A model generated the notes under the pieces. It had not been told where the DNA came from, searched no databases, and saw nothing but the letters and a program-made list of their open reading frames with translations. The position numbers and the translations under genes are program-made. A stretch of DNA of 64,000 bases from Candidatus Bathyarchaeota archaeon (lineage in GTDB: Archaea; Thermoproteota; Bathyarchaeia; Bathyarchaeales; Bathycorpusculaceae): the NCBI GenBank assembly GCA_003141855.1, contig PLNS01000006.1, positions 44,163-108,162 of the forward strand, given 5' to 3'. Below, one piece after another: positions 44,756 to 52,815 of the stretch (position 1 is its first letter; each line of letters starts with the position of its first letter).

Positions 44756-46654
44756 TTAACCGTGGAACTGCGGACGCTTCGACAGGTACAACGGCAACGG
44801 CAAGGGCTTGTAGGGTTTGCCAGCGATTTTCTCCGCCACCTTCGCTATCAACTGCTCTGTGGTCATGTTTTGCTGTTGACCCTTAAGCTCACGGACTCTA
44901 ACCGAGAGCATGCCAGATTCAATCTCTTTCTCGCCCACGACAATGATGTAGGGTACCCATTCTTGTTCGGCTTCGCGGATTTTCTTCTGCAACGTTGACG
45001 CGGAGTCGTCTATGTCTACTCTTATGCAGTGGGAGGTGATTTGTTTGGATAGCTCTTCCATCTTGTCGAGGAATTTATCGGAGATTGGGATGAGTCTTAC
45101 TTGGGTTGGTGAAAGCCAGAGCGGAAGCATCGGCGCTTTGCCAGCCATTTGTTCACGGTAAGCCTTCTCCAAAAGCGCATAAATGTCTCGTTCGATGGCG
45201 CCGCTTGGACTGCAGTGCAGAATCAGCGGGTACTGTTTCTCGCCTTTCTCGTCAACGAAGGTTATTTCATAGCGTTTAGCATTTTCCACGTCAATCTGGT
45301 CGGTGCTGAGCGCGGCAGCTTTGTCCTGGTTATCGATGAAGTTTAGGTCCCATTTGAGCGCGAAATAGAAGAACCGCTCGTTCCAAACTTCAGCTAGGAT
45401 GGGTTTACCGAATTTTTTGGACAGTTCGGTTATGAATTCTTTGTGTTCCGCATAGAAGTCCTTGGTAAAGCGCATGGCAATTTCATAATCATCCTTCACT
45501 AACCCAATGTTGCTTAACACGTCAATGCAGAGGTCAAATCGGATCATAAACTCTTTTTTGGCTTGTTCAAGGTCAGTGCAGAAAGCATGACAATCGGGCA
45601 TCGTGAAAGCTCGCAGACGTTTTAAGCCCACGACTTCACCGCTCTTTTCGCGGCGGAAACTGTAGCGGGTGAGCTCGTAGAGTTTGATGGGCATTTGTTT
45701 GTAGCTGAACTGCGCGTCATGCGCCATGAGGAACTGGCCGAAGCATGCTGCGAACCGCAAGAAAAGCTCCTTATCCTCGGATTTGAGGACGTATTGGCGT
45801 GCTGGGAAACGGTTTAGGTAGCTTTTAAGGCTGGGATGGTTGAAGTCGTACATGAGTGGAGTTTCGACTTCCATGCCGCCGTAAGCTGCCACTCGAGCAG
45901 TAACATACTGTTCAAGCAGTGATTTTATCATGCGGCCTTTCGGGTACCAGCGGATGTTGCCGGGGTCGCTGCCTGGCTCGTAGTCGGCGATTTCCAATCG
46001 CTTCATCAACAGCACATGAGGCGGCATCTGGGTGACGGCGCGCGCCTTTTTGATTTCATACTGAGAAAACTTTTGAAGGTTAGTGTGTCCCTTGAATTTG
46101 AATTCTTCAATAGGCACTAATGAACCGTCGCTCTGGATAACGTGCCAGAAGGATTGCATTTTGTCTTCTGCTTTTAGGGCTGCGGAGACTGGTTCTTCTT
46201 CTTTTTTGGCTTCACATGGAGCCTGTGCTTCTGATGCGGCTGGTGCTGGAGCGTAACTTCGCGCCTGCTCGGCTAATGGGTGCCCTTTGATGGATATGGT
46301 GAATTGTTTGTTCCAGCCGAACGGCGCACGGTAGGTTTCGATGCCTTTCTCTTTGGCGTATGCTTCCATGTCCTTGATGATTTTCAGGGCTTCAGATGGC
46401 TGGGATAGGTTGCTGCTGAGGTGAGCGAAGGGGTAGATTAGGATGCGGTTGGCTTTGAGTTTGCCTAAGAATGCTCGAACGTCGTTGATGGCTTTTTGCG
46501 CCATGGCGGAGTTGTCGCCTTCTTCTATGGCGGTAAATAAAACGACGACTTCTTCTACGCGGGTCTCTTGTTTCTCCGCTTCTTCGGCAATGTTGATTTC
46601 TTTTTCGACGGGTTTGAAAACTATAAAGTTAGAATGCAACTGTAAAATCCGCAT
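44756..46654 (-). CDS. thrS: threonyl-tRNA synthetase (archaeal type)
   Basis: 632 aa. The N-terminal ~140 residues are the archaeal editing domain related to D-aminoacyl-tRNA deacylases (MRILQLHSNFIVFKP), then a class II core with PLMYDFNHPSLKSYL, motif 2 YSFRREKSGEVVGLKRLRAF and motif 3 LHCSPSGAIERDIYALLE, then an anticodon domain (LSPTQVRLIPISDKF). It charges tRNA-Thr. It is followed upstream by a small zinc protein gene, 15 nt away. Confidence 0.95.
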   Translation of the reverse strand: MRILQLHSNFIVFKPVEKEINIAEEAEKQETRVEEVVVLFTAIEEGDNSAMAQKAINDVRAFLGKLKANRILIYPFAHLSSNLSQPSEALKIIKDMEAYAKEKGIETYRAPFGWNKQFTISIKGHPLAEQARSYAPAPAASEAQAPCEAKKEEEPVSAALKAEDKMQSFWHVIQSDGSLVPIEEFKFKGHTNLQKFSQYEIKKARAVTQMPPHVLLMKRLEIADYEPGSDPGNIRWYPKGRMIKSLLEQYVTARVAAYGGMEVETPLMYDFNHPSLKSYLNRFPARQYVLKSEDKELFLRFAACFGQFLMAHDAQFSYKQMPIKLYELTRYSFRREKSGEVVGLKRLRAFTMPDCHAFCTDLEQAKKEFMIRFDLCIDVLSNIGLVKDDYEIAMRFTKDFYAEHKEFITELSKKFGKPILAEVWNERFFYFALKWDLNFIDNQDKAAALSTDQIDVENAKRYEITFVDEKGEKQYPLILHCSPSGAIERDIYALLEKAYREQMAGKAPMLPLWLSPTQVRLIPISDKFLDKMEELSKQITSHCIRVDIDDSASTLQKKIREAEQEWVPYIIVVGEKEIESGMLSVRVRELKGQQQNMTTEQLIAKVAEKIAGKPYKPLPLPLYLSKRPQFHG

Positions 46655-46669
46655 AGCCCTTCACTCTTC

Positions 46670-46885
46670 TTAACCGTGACGCCACTTTTCTAAGGTTTTG
46701 TCTTTCTTGGTTTTCTTCTTGTATTCTTTATAGTGCTCTTTGCAGATGTAAGCACGATTTTCGTTGCTGCCTACGCTTAATCCCGCAGCTTTAACTTTTT
46801 CAGCGGATATTGACCTTGCGGCTTCCCTGCTACAGCTTGAAACGCTGCATTTTACGCCTTTTTCGATACGACCCAAACAATCCAC
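46670..46885 (-). CDS. small zinc-binding protein upstream of thrS
   Basis: About 71 aa (GTG 46885; TTG 46876 is possible and has GAGG 9 nt upstream). Cysteines in GVKCSVSSCSREA and CKEHYKEYK form a likely C2CH zinc site; the end is Lys-rich. It probably shares a transcript with thrS. Family name not recalled; small archaeal zinc proteins of this type are common. Confidence 0.65.
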   Translation of the reverse strand: MDCLGRIEKGVKCSVSSCSREAARSISAEKVKAAGLSVGSNENRAYICKEHYKEYKKKTKKDKTLEKWRHG

Positions 46886-46924
46886 GCCTCAACACAGTTA
46901 ATTTACTTTGTACATATACCGCTA

Positions 46925-47848
46925 TTACTTAAGTTTCTTTTCATACAAAGAATTAGCTCTCCGATAAATCTCTTCTTTTTTGCCAAAATAAGTGGGACCA
47001 AGCCCTTCAACAACACATGACGCGGCCGCGGAACCAACACTCGCGCACCACAAGGATTCTTTTTGGCGAAGGTATTCAGTTAAGAAGGCGCCGATGAAGA
47101 CGTCTCCTGCGCCTGTTGGGTCAACTAGAACCTGTGAAGGGCAAGCTTCAATATTGTACTGTGCGCCTTCGACGGAGAGAACGGAGCCTTTGGCGCCCAG
47201 AGTGACGATGACGGTTTCAACCCCAACGTCGTGAATCGCCTTTATTGCAGGCTTAAGTTCCGACTCGCCAGTTAAAGCGAAGATTTCATTCTGTGAGGAC
47301 TTGTAAATGTTGATTAAACTAAATATTCGATTGTCTACGGAAGCGTTTTCCGATACGTTTCCTGCTTCGTCGAAGCTTCGAAGTAAACCCTGAGGGTCAA
47401 GCGATAAAATATCAGCGCAATGCTTGAGGTGCTCGACTACTTCGTATGGGATTTCGTTTGCAATAGGGGCAATATGAACTGCTTTTGCATGAAAATCTTT
47501 GGGCACATCTTCTGGGCTTAGGGCGAGTCCTTTGCTCTTCAACTTCAAAGTACGTTTAGACAGGTCTTTGCTGTAGCTTAGCTCAAAACAAGTCGTCGGT
47601 TCCCCCGCAAGCTTAGTGACGCCTGAAAGGTCAATGCCTTCTTGTCCCAGCCACCACAGGTAAGCTTCTGGAAAGTTCCCGCCGACTTTGGAGACTACGG
47701 AAACTGTGGCGTCTAGGTGTTTAGCGGCAAATGAAGTGTAGGTTGCAGCGCCGCCTAAGATAACAAACGGAGCGGTTCTGCTTGGCAATATTATAGTGTC
47801 GATTGAGAAATGCCCGACTACTGCTATGTCAGAGTTTTGAGCAGCCAT
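46925..47848 (-). CDS. PfkB-family carbohydrate kinase
   Basis: 307 aa ribokinase fold. N-terminal DIAVVGHFSIDTIILP with the GG motif (VILGGAATYTSFAAKHL) and the C-terminal anion-hole motif DPTGAGDVFIGAF with catalytic Asp. The sugar or nucleoside substrate cannot be told from sequence. It is a separate gene from thrS and divergent from the crcB unit. Confidence 0.88.
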   Translation of the reverse strand: MAAQNSDIAVVGHFSIDTIILPSRTAPFVILGGAATYTSFAAKHLDATVSVVSKVGGNFPEAYLWWLGQEGIDLSGVTKLAGEPTTCFELSYSKDLSKRTLKLKSKGLALSPEDVPKDFHAKAVHIAPIANEIPYEVVEHLKHCADILSLDPQGLLRSFDEAGNVSENASVDNRIFSLINIYKSSQNEIFALTGESELKPAIKAIHDVGVETVIVTLGAKGSVLSVEGAQYNIEACPSQVLVDPTGAGDVFIGAFLTEYLRQKESLWCASVGSAAASCVVEGLGPTYFGKKEEIYRRANSLYEKKLK

Positions 47849-47985
47849 TTTTCTAATCCACTTGGAATATTAAATCAGGTAATATATAGGATTAGCTCAT
47901 CACCAAAAACAAACGGCTTATCGGAAGATATAATTTGTGTTTTTGTGCGAAAAAGTTTTAATAACTAAAATGCCCAAGGAAGCTT

Positions 47986-48049
47986 GGCTATGGCATTAGC
48001 CGTGGCAGAGCCAGAACCGCAGCCGTAGAGGATGCTGATAATGCCTACC
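47986..48049 (+). ncRNA. fluoride riboswitch (crcB motif)
   Basis: P1 is formed by GGCATT (47992-47997) with AATGCC (48040-48045); the pseudoknot strands GGCT (47986-47989) and AGCC flank it. The conserved GCTGAT precedes the 3' P1 strand and TACC follows it; AGAACCGC occupies the AAAC-CGCC position. A small extra stem TGGC-AGA-GCCA is present. This order matches the fluoride aptamer, and a CrcB fluoride channel gene starts 23 nt downstream. An upstream CCAAG/CTTGG hairpin precedes it (47974-47987). Confidence 0.85.
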
Positions 48050-48071
48050 TACAAGGTTGGAAGGTAAGCAC

Positions 48072-48461
48072 ATGAAGTGGATTGAGTTTGTCCTCTTGGC
48101 AGTTGGCGCGGTTGTTGGGGCTTATTTGCGTTATCGAATTGTTGAGTCTCCTACAGCAGTGTATGGTTTGCCCGTTAATGTGTTGATTGTGAATGTTTTG
48201 GGAAGTTTCATTTTGGGGGTATTCTCCATATTATCCATCGGGTTAAACTTGGAACCCCAATACACTTTGCTGGTAGCAGTCGGGTTCTGCGGTTCTTTCA
48301 CCACCATGTCCTCTTTCGCCCTTGAAACCAGCAACCTGCTCGACAGCAACCGTTTTAGCCTGCTAGCACTAAACATACTAGCTAACGTTGGCTTATCGTT
48401 GGGAGCCATATTTGGAGGCAGAACCTTGGGGAATGTTATGATGGAGAGGTTTTTGCGTTGA
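48072..48461 (+). CDS. crcB: fluoride ion channel CrcB/Fluc
   Basis: 129 aa four-helix membrane protein. Family marks: GAVVGAYLRYRI, NVLIVNVLGSFILG and GFCGSFTTMSSFALET, whose Asn, Phe and Thr/Ser residues line the fluoride pore. It forms dual-topology dimers that export F-. ATG 48072 follows AAGGT by 6 nt; the TTG 48057 lies in the riboswitch leader. Expression is probably controlled by the adjacent riboswitch. Confidence 0.94.
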   Translation: MKWIEFVLLAVGAVVGAYLRYRIVESPTAVYGLPVNVLIVNVLGSFILGVFSILSIGLNLEPQYTLLVAVGFCGSFTTMSSFALETSNLLDSNRFSLLALNILANVGLSLGAIFGGRTLGNVMMERFLR

Positions 48462-48769
48462 GAATGAAGATGTGGAGCCTAACAATTCGAATCAAGAAGA
48501 ACGATGAGGTCGGAGGCAAACGGCTTCAAACCTTAATCATGGATTGCTTAATGAAAGCGGGGATTGAAGGCGCCACCGTTTGGACGGGAGTGAACGGGTT
48601 TGGCAAACGCGGGAAATCTACTTTGCACCTTGAAGGCGTTTCGGTCAACATGCCCCTAATCATAGAAGTGGTTGATGAGCAGGCGAAGCTTGAGCCGCTG
48701 CTGCCTGAATTGAAGTTGATTGTGGGCGACAACGGCTTAGTAACCATCCAAGAAACCTACGTTATATAA
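48458..48769 (+). CDS. DUF190 (PII-like) protein
   Basis: 103 aa with DEVGGKRLQTLIMDCLMKAG, the GATVWTGVNGFGKRG loop and a final strand ITIQETYVI-like. DUF190 proteins adopt a PII-like ferredoxin fold and are frequently encoded next to CrcB. TTG 48458 overlaps the crcB stop by 4 nt and follows GGAGAGG by 9 nt; ATG 48464 and 48470 are alternatives. Likely under the same fluoride control. Confidence 0.88.
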   Translation: MRMKMWSLTIRIKKNDEVGGKRLQTLIMDCLMKAGIEGATVWTGVNGFGKRGKSTLHLEGVSVNMPLIIEVVDEQAKLEPLLPELKLIVGDNGLVTIQETYVI

Positions 48770-48792
48770 AACCGCTTTAAGGTTCTTTTTTT

Positions 48793-48877
48793 AACATGCT
48801 AATGGCAGCAAAAAACGCCAATACTGACCTACCCCCTATAGGTTTCTGCATGCTATTTCTATTAGACTCCAAATATG
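48793..48877 (+). repeat. complete interspersed repeat copy (R4)
   Basis: 85 bp unit aacatgctaatggcagc ... cgccaatactgacctacc, the core CCTATAGG, then ctattagactccaaatatg. It lies in the convergent gap between the DUF190 gene and NAC. Confidence 0.8.
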
Positions 48878-48928
48878 CCTGTTTTTGGGGAAAAATAAAG
48901 GCTCAAAAATACTAAAGGAAAAAAGTAG

Positions 48929-49294
48929 TTAAGATTGGAGTAGCAGAATAGCTTTTGCTAGGTCGCCACCGCATTCTTCGAGGGCTTCTTTTGCTTTCTC
49001 CAAGCTTCTGCCAGTCTGGTCCGCCACTAACTGTACGTCTTCTTCGGAGAACGTTGGTTGCGCAACCGCGGCAGCTTGTCGTTGTGATGGGGCTTGCTCG
49101 GAAACTTGCCCGCCGATAACCTGGTACATTTTTTGTCCTTGAACTTCTAAAATTGCTACTTCGGGCTCGTCGATGACTATGTCTTTGCCGCTTGTTCGGA
49201 TTATGACTTGTTGGACGTCGGCGACGGAGTCCATGTTCATGCCCATGCGTTGCATCATGCGTTTTTGCTCTCGAGGATTCATGCGTTTATGCAT
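48929..49294 (-). CDS. nac: nascent polypeptide-associated complex protein
   Basis: 121 aa archaeal NAC. Basic ribosome-contacting N-terminus (MNPREQKRMMQRMGM), the NAC beta domain (VIIRTSGKDIVIDEPEVA) and a C-terminal UBA domain (FSEEDVQLVADQTGRSLEKA ... GGDLAKAILLL). It forms homodimers that bind emerging chains. Convergent with DUF190 and upstream of the PUA gene. Confidence 0.95.
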   Translation of the reverse strand: MHKRMNPREQKRMMQRMGMNMDSVADVQQVIIRTSGKDIVIDEPEVAILEVQGQKMYQVIGGQVSEQAPSQRQAAAVAQPTFSEEDVQLVADQTGRSLEKAKEALEECGGDLAKAILLLQS

Positions 49295-49338
49295 AGAGTT
49301 TCACATCACCAAGTATTCTGCTCTAGAACTTGATATAC

Positions 49339-49806
49339 TTAACTTTCCTTGCAGCCGTGTCTGACCTTGACGGCTACGCCTGTTTTGAAAGCCTTGATTT
49401 CTTCGCTTGAAAGGGCGGTTCGTCCAACGGCAAGAACTTGCCCGTTTTCGTCGAGGGCGATGACTTCGTCTTTGGCGCCGACTTCAGCGTCAACTTTTAC
49501 TACGTGGATGGCGAAAACGTCTCCTCCAGCGGCAATAAACTTGGAAACTTCGTTTTGGACGGTAACGAAGCATTTGGCAAAGGGCGTGTTCTGTGCCATG
49601 AATTGGGCGGCTTTGAGGCTTAAAGACAGCAACCCATCCGTGGGGCGCAAAGTTGCTAATCGCTCCCCGTTTAGGTTAATGTAGCGTATCCTGCCCGTTC
49701 GGGGCGAATACTGGATTTCAATGTTGTCGGGAAACAGTTGTGCGCCTACGCCTTTTCCAAATTGGTAGTCAGCAATACTTCTAACTTTAGCCAGTGAATT
49801 CTCCAT
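49339..49806 (-). CDS. PUA-domain protein
   Basis: 155 aa. A pre-PUA region (1-~75: SIADYQFGKGVGAQLFPDN, NLNGERLATLRPTDGLLSL) is followed by a PUA domain (~78-150: KCFVTVQNEVSKFIAAGGDVFAIHVV). Similar archaeal proteins are annotated as RNA-binding, related to archaeosine transglycosylase C-terminal domains. No catalytic domain is present. It is divergent from MBF1. Confidence 0.85.
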   Translation of the reverse strand: MENSLAKVRSIADYQFGKGVGAQLFPDNIEIQYSPRTGRIRYINLNGERLATLRPTDGLLSLSLKAAQFMAQNTPFAKCFVTVQNEVSKFIAAGGDVFAIHVVKVDAEVGAKDEVIALDENGQVLAVGRTALSSEEIKAFKTGVAVKVRHGCKES

Positions 49807-49888
49807 GTGTCATCATCGTTTGGGTTGTTGTTGTTTCGACAAGTATAAACATAACAAGATTATAAAGACAGTGAAAGGTGAACGTTTC

Positions 49889-50425
49889 TTGAGATGTGAA
49901 GTTTGCGGACGCAAAATCCACTCTGACCCAGTACGGGCAATAATCGAAGGAGCCAAACTAACGGTCTGTGTTGAATGCTCCAAGCATGGAAAAGTAATTT
50001 TGCATGAAGAAGCAGACCTACCCCTGAAAACGGCTATAACCAAATCTGGGACACCAGTCGTATTGGTTCAGAGAAAAAGACAGCCGGTCGCTCAGGTTGC
50101 TCTAACAAAGGAACTCACCGATGATTATGCTAACAAGATAAGGGTTGCAAGAGAAAAACTCCTGCTCAGCCACGAGGAATTAGGATTAAAAATCAACGAA
50201 AAAGCCTCCGTTCTAAAACACATTGAAGTAGGAAAAATGGCGCCCAACAACCAATTAGCCTCAAAACTTGAGCACATGCTAAGAATCCAGTTGCTGGTTA
50301 ATATTGCCGATGAAAAATCAACTACTCAGGTTCACAGGGCGGCAAATGAAGAATTAACTTTAGGGGACCTCGTCGAGATGGATAAGAAAAGCGGGGAGGC
50401 GCCCACAAAACGAAAGCAATCATAG
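49889..50425 (+). CDS. mbf1: multiprotein bridging factor 1 (aMBF1)
   Basis: 178 aa. An N-terminal zinc ribbon (CEVCGRKIHSDP ... CVECSKHG) and a C-terminal Cro/HTH_3 domain (IRVAREKLLLSHEELGLKIN ... VLKHIEVGK). TTG 49889 follows GGTGA by 7 nt and places Cys near the terminus as in relatives; longer upstream reading is rejected. Archaeal MBF1 contacts the ribosome or transcription machinery. First gene of the MBF1-HflX-Trm56 run. Confidence 0.9.
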   Translation: MRCEVCGRKIHSDPVRAIIEGAKLTVCVECSKHGKVILHEEADLPLKTAITKSGTPVVLVQRKRQPVAQVALTKELTDDYANKIRVAREKLLLSHEELGLKINEKASVLKHIEVGKMAPNNQLASKLEHMLRIQLLVNIADEKSTTQVHRAANEELTLGDLVEMDKKSGEAPTKRKQS

Positions 50426-50511
50426 CTCAGCGTAGGCTGAACCGCGAAGAATCAAGCTTAGAGGAACTCAAAGCATTAGCGCAAGCCGCTGGCTACACTG
50501 TTGTCGGCACA

Positions 50512-51678
50512 ATGGAACAAACACGGCCACCTGACTCACGCTACCAGATTGGCGCGGGCAAAGTAGAAGAACTCGCCCGAATGGTCGAGGAAACAGGCGC
50601 CATAAAAGTAATTTTTGACAACCAACTCCGTACAACACAAGTCTACAACCTTGCAAAAGCAACAAAAGTCGAAGTAATCGACCGCTTCCAACTCATACTA
50701 GAAATCTTCACCAAACGAGCCACAACAACCGAAGCCCAACTTCAAATCCAACTTGCCATCGTACGAAATGAACTCAAACACGCCAGAGAAAAAGTCAGGC
50801 TATCCAAAGGAAGTGAGCAACCAGGCTTTATGGGTCTTGGCGCTTACGAAGCAGACGTTTACAGAGACGCAATAAAAAGACAAGTTCAAACAATCCTCAA
50901 AAAACTCGAGAGAGTACGGGAAAAAAGGGTTCTTCAACGGGAGAGAAGAACAGAGCTTGGTTTTCTCACTGTTTCGCTTGCAGGATACACCAACGCTGGA
51001 AAAAGCTCCCTCTTCAACGCATTAACGCAGGACACAGTCGAAGTGGACAATGCCTTATTCACTACGCTTTCAACAACGACGCGGATGGTGGAGTTTTCAA
51101 ACCGCAAATTCCTCATAACCGACACCGTGGGCTTCATCGACCGCTTACCCATATCGCTGATTGAAGCTTTCCATTCAACACTTGAAGAAACCATCTTCTC
51201 CGACTTGATAATAATACTTATAGACTTAAACGAGCCCATCGAAACAATAGAGAAGAAAAACAACGTTTGCCTAGACACAATCGAGCGACTTGGAGCTTGT
51301 GCCATACCAACCATAACCGCCCTAAACAAGATTGACAAGCTAACCGAAGAGGAAAGAAAACAAAAACTCGAAGCTCTAAAAGACAAAGTCAAAAACCCAA
51401 TCCTGCTATCAGCAAAATGCCAAACAAACCTCGATGAATTAAGAAAACAAATCCTGCGAATCCTTGAAAACTACCAGCAAGCCCAGTTTTCTGTACCGTT
51501 AACAGGCAAGGCTATGCCGTTTATCTCATGGGTTCACCAAAAAACCCACATCCAAAAAGAGACATTCACCAATGAGACGGTTGAAGTGGATTTTGAAGCC
51601 AATCCCTCCATAACTGAGCAAATAAAAAGAAAAGTTGAAGATCTAAATGGAAAATTCCAAATCACCTCCTCAACCTGA
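50512..51678 (+). CDS. hflX: GTPase HflX (true start unclear)
   Basis: At least 388 aa. An HflX N-domain (YQIGAGKVEELARMVEE, FDNQLRTTQVYNLAKAT, FTKRATTTEAQLQIQLA) precedes a G domain: GYTNAGKSSLFNAL, TLSTTTR, DTVGFIDRLP and ALNKIDKL. It is a ribosome-associated GTPase. Coding similarity extends upstream in frame to about 50413 (KAIIAQRR ... SLEELKALAQAAGYTVVG), but no ATG, GTG or TTG occurs before 50512 back to the TAA at 50383. The extension overlaps the mbf1 3' end. Confidence 0.88.
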   Translation: MEQTRPPDSRYQIGAGKVEELARMVEETGAIKVIFDNQLRTTQVYNLAKATKVEVIDRFQLILEIFTKRATTTEAQLQIQLAIVRNELKHAREKVRLSKGSEQPGFMGLGAYEADVYRDAIKRQVQTILKKLERVREKRVLQRERRTELGFLTVSLAGYTNAGKSSLFNALTQDTVEVDNALFTTLSTTTRMVEFSNRKFLITDTVGFIDRLPISLIEAFHSTLEETIFSDLIIILIDLNEPIETIEKKNNVCLDTIERLGACAIPTITALNKIDKLTEEERKQKLEALKDKVKNPILLSAKCQTNLDELRKQILRILENYQQAQFSVPLTGKAMPFISWVHQKTHIQKETFTNETVEVDFEANPSITEQIKRKVEDLNGKFQITSST

Positions 51679-52237
51679 TGATTCGCCCCAGATTTTTGTG
51701 CTGCGATGGGGACACCGCCCGCAGCGGGACGTTAGGTTGACTACTCATGTTGCTTTAACGGCAAGGGCTTTGTGCGCTTCAGGATTTATACTCTCAGACA
51801 CACTAGACCCCCACATCCAAGAAACCGTTACCAAAATCACAAAGAGCTGGGGAGGAAACTTCCACTTTGAAATGGGAACCCCCTGGAAAAGAGCCGTCCG
51901 CGACTGGAAAGCCAAAGGCGGCATCGTGGTGCATTTAACAGCGTATGGCGAGAACATTCAAACAAGCGACATCCTAAACCGAATCAAAAAAACAAACAAA
52001 GACTTACTATTAATTGTTGGAAGCCAAAAGGTTCCAGGCGAGTTTTACTCAAGCGAAGTCTCAGACTTCAACATATCCATCGGAAACCAACCGCATTCAG
52101 AATGCTCTGCGCTGGCTATTTTTTTGGACCGCTACTTTGAAGGCAAAGAATTAGCCAAACCATTTGAAAAGGCTAAAATCGAGATTGTTCCCAAAGAGAG
52201 GGGCAAAGAAATCAAAAGCAACGTGAATTTTCCTTAA
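51647..52237 (+). CDS. trm56: tRNA (cytidine(56)-2'-O)-methyltransferase Trm56
   Basis: 196 aa SPOUT methyltransferase specific to archaea. Family block VLRWGHRPQRDVRLTTHVAL near the N-terminus and the knot region GSQKVPGEFYSSEVSDFNIS ... SECSALAIFLDRYF. It methylates C56 in the T-loop of tRNAs. ATG 51647 overlaps the end of hflX by 32 nt; an internal GTG just before LRWGHRP is an alternative. Confidence 0.93.
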   Translation: MENSKSPPQPDDSPQIFVLRWGHRPQRDVRLTTHVALTARALCASGFILSDTLDPHIQETVTKITKSWGGNFHFEMGTPWKRAVRDWKAKGGIVVHLTAYGENIQTSDILNRIKKTNKDLLLIVGSQKVPGEFYSSEVSDFNISIGNQPHSECSALAIFLDRYFEGKELAKPFEKAKIEIVPKERGKEIKSNVNFP

Positions 52238-52302
52238 TGTTTTGAGAAGGGTTTTATTACAGCAAGTTCCAATATTAGGGTATTAAAAAGGAACATTAGA
52301 GT

Positions 52303-52815
52303 ATGTTATCGACTATTGATGATTCAACCTTAACGAAAGTAGCTTTAGCGTTAGGTGGAGAAGAAGCAGTACAACTTATCGCGCACTTGAAAGGCGTGGA
52401 AGAGATAACGGACGATGAAATCGCTAACAAAACAGGCATCCGCCTCAATTTAGTCCGCAAAATCCTCTACAAACTCTACGATCATTCTCTGGTAAGCCTT
52501 AGAAGGACACGGGACCCTAAGACGGGATGGTTTATTTTTCACTGGAAACTTCAACCCGACCAGCTGGAAGGCTTCATTCTAAGCCAGAAAAGAAGGGTTT
52601 TAGAAAAACTCAACGTCCGATTAGAATACGAAAAAAACCATGATTTTTACTACTGCGACAATCAAGAATGCAAACGGGTACCTTTTGAAGAAGCTGTTGA
52701 ACTAGTTTTTCACTGTTCCACATGCGGCAAAAACCTGGTGCATTTTGCAAACGGACGAATGATAAGTAAACTTTCAGAGAAAGTTGAGATCTTAAGGAAG
52801 GAACTGGGTGAGTAG
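52303..52815 (+). CDS. tfe: transcription initiation factor TFE alpha subunit
   Basis: 170 aa. An extended winged helix (ITDDEIANKTGIRLNLVRKI, LYDHSLVSLRRTRD) followed by a zinc ribbon (YYCDNQECKRVPFEEA ... FHCSTCGKNL). It helps open promoter DNA on RNA polymerase clamp and pairs with TFE-beta, found here at 6.2 kb. A separate promoter with TTAGGGTATTAAAAAGG precedes it. Confidence 0.95.
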   Translation: MLSTIDDSTLTKVALALGGEEAVQLIAHLKGVEEITDDEIANKTGIRLNLVRKILYKLYDHSLVSLRRTRDPKTGWFIFHWKLQPDQLEGFILSQKRRVLEKLNVRLEYEKNHDFYYCDNQECKRVPFEEAVELVFHCSTCGKNLVHFANGRMISKLSEKVEILRKELGE

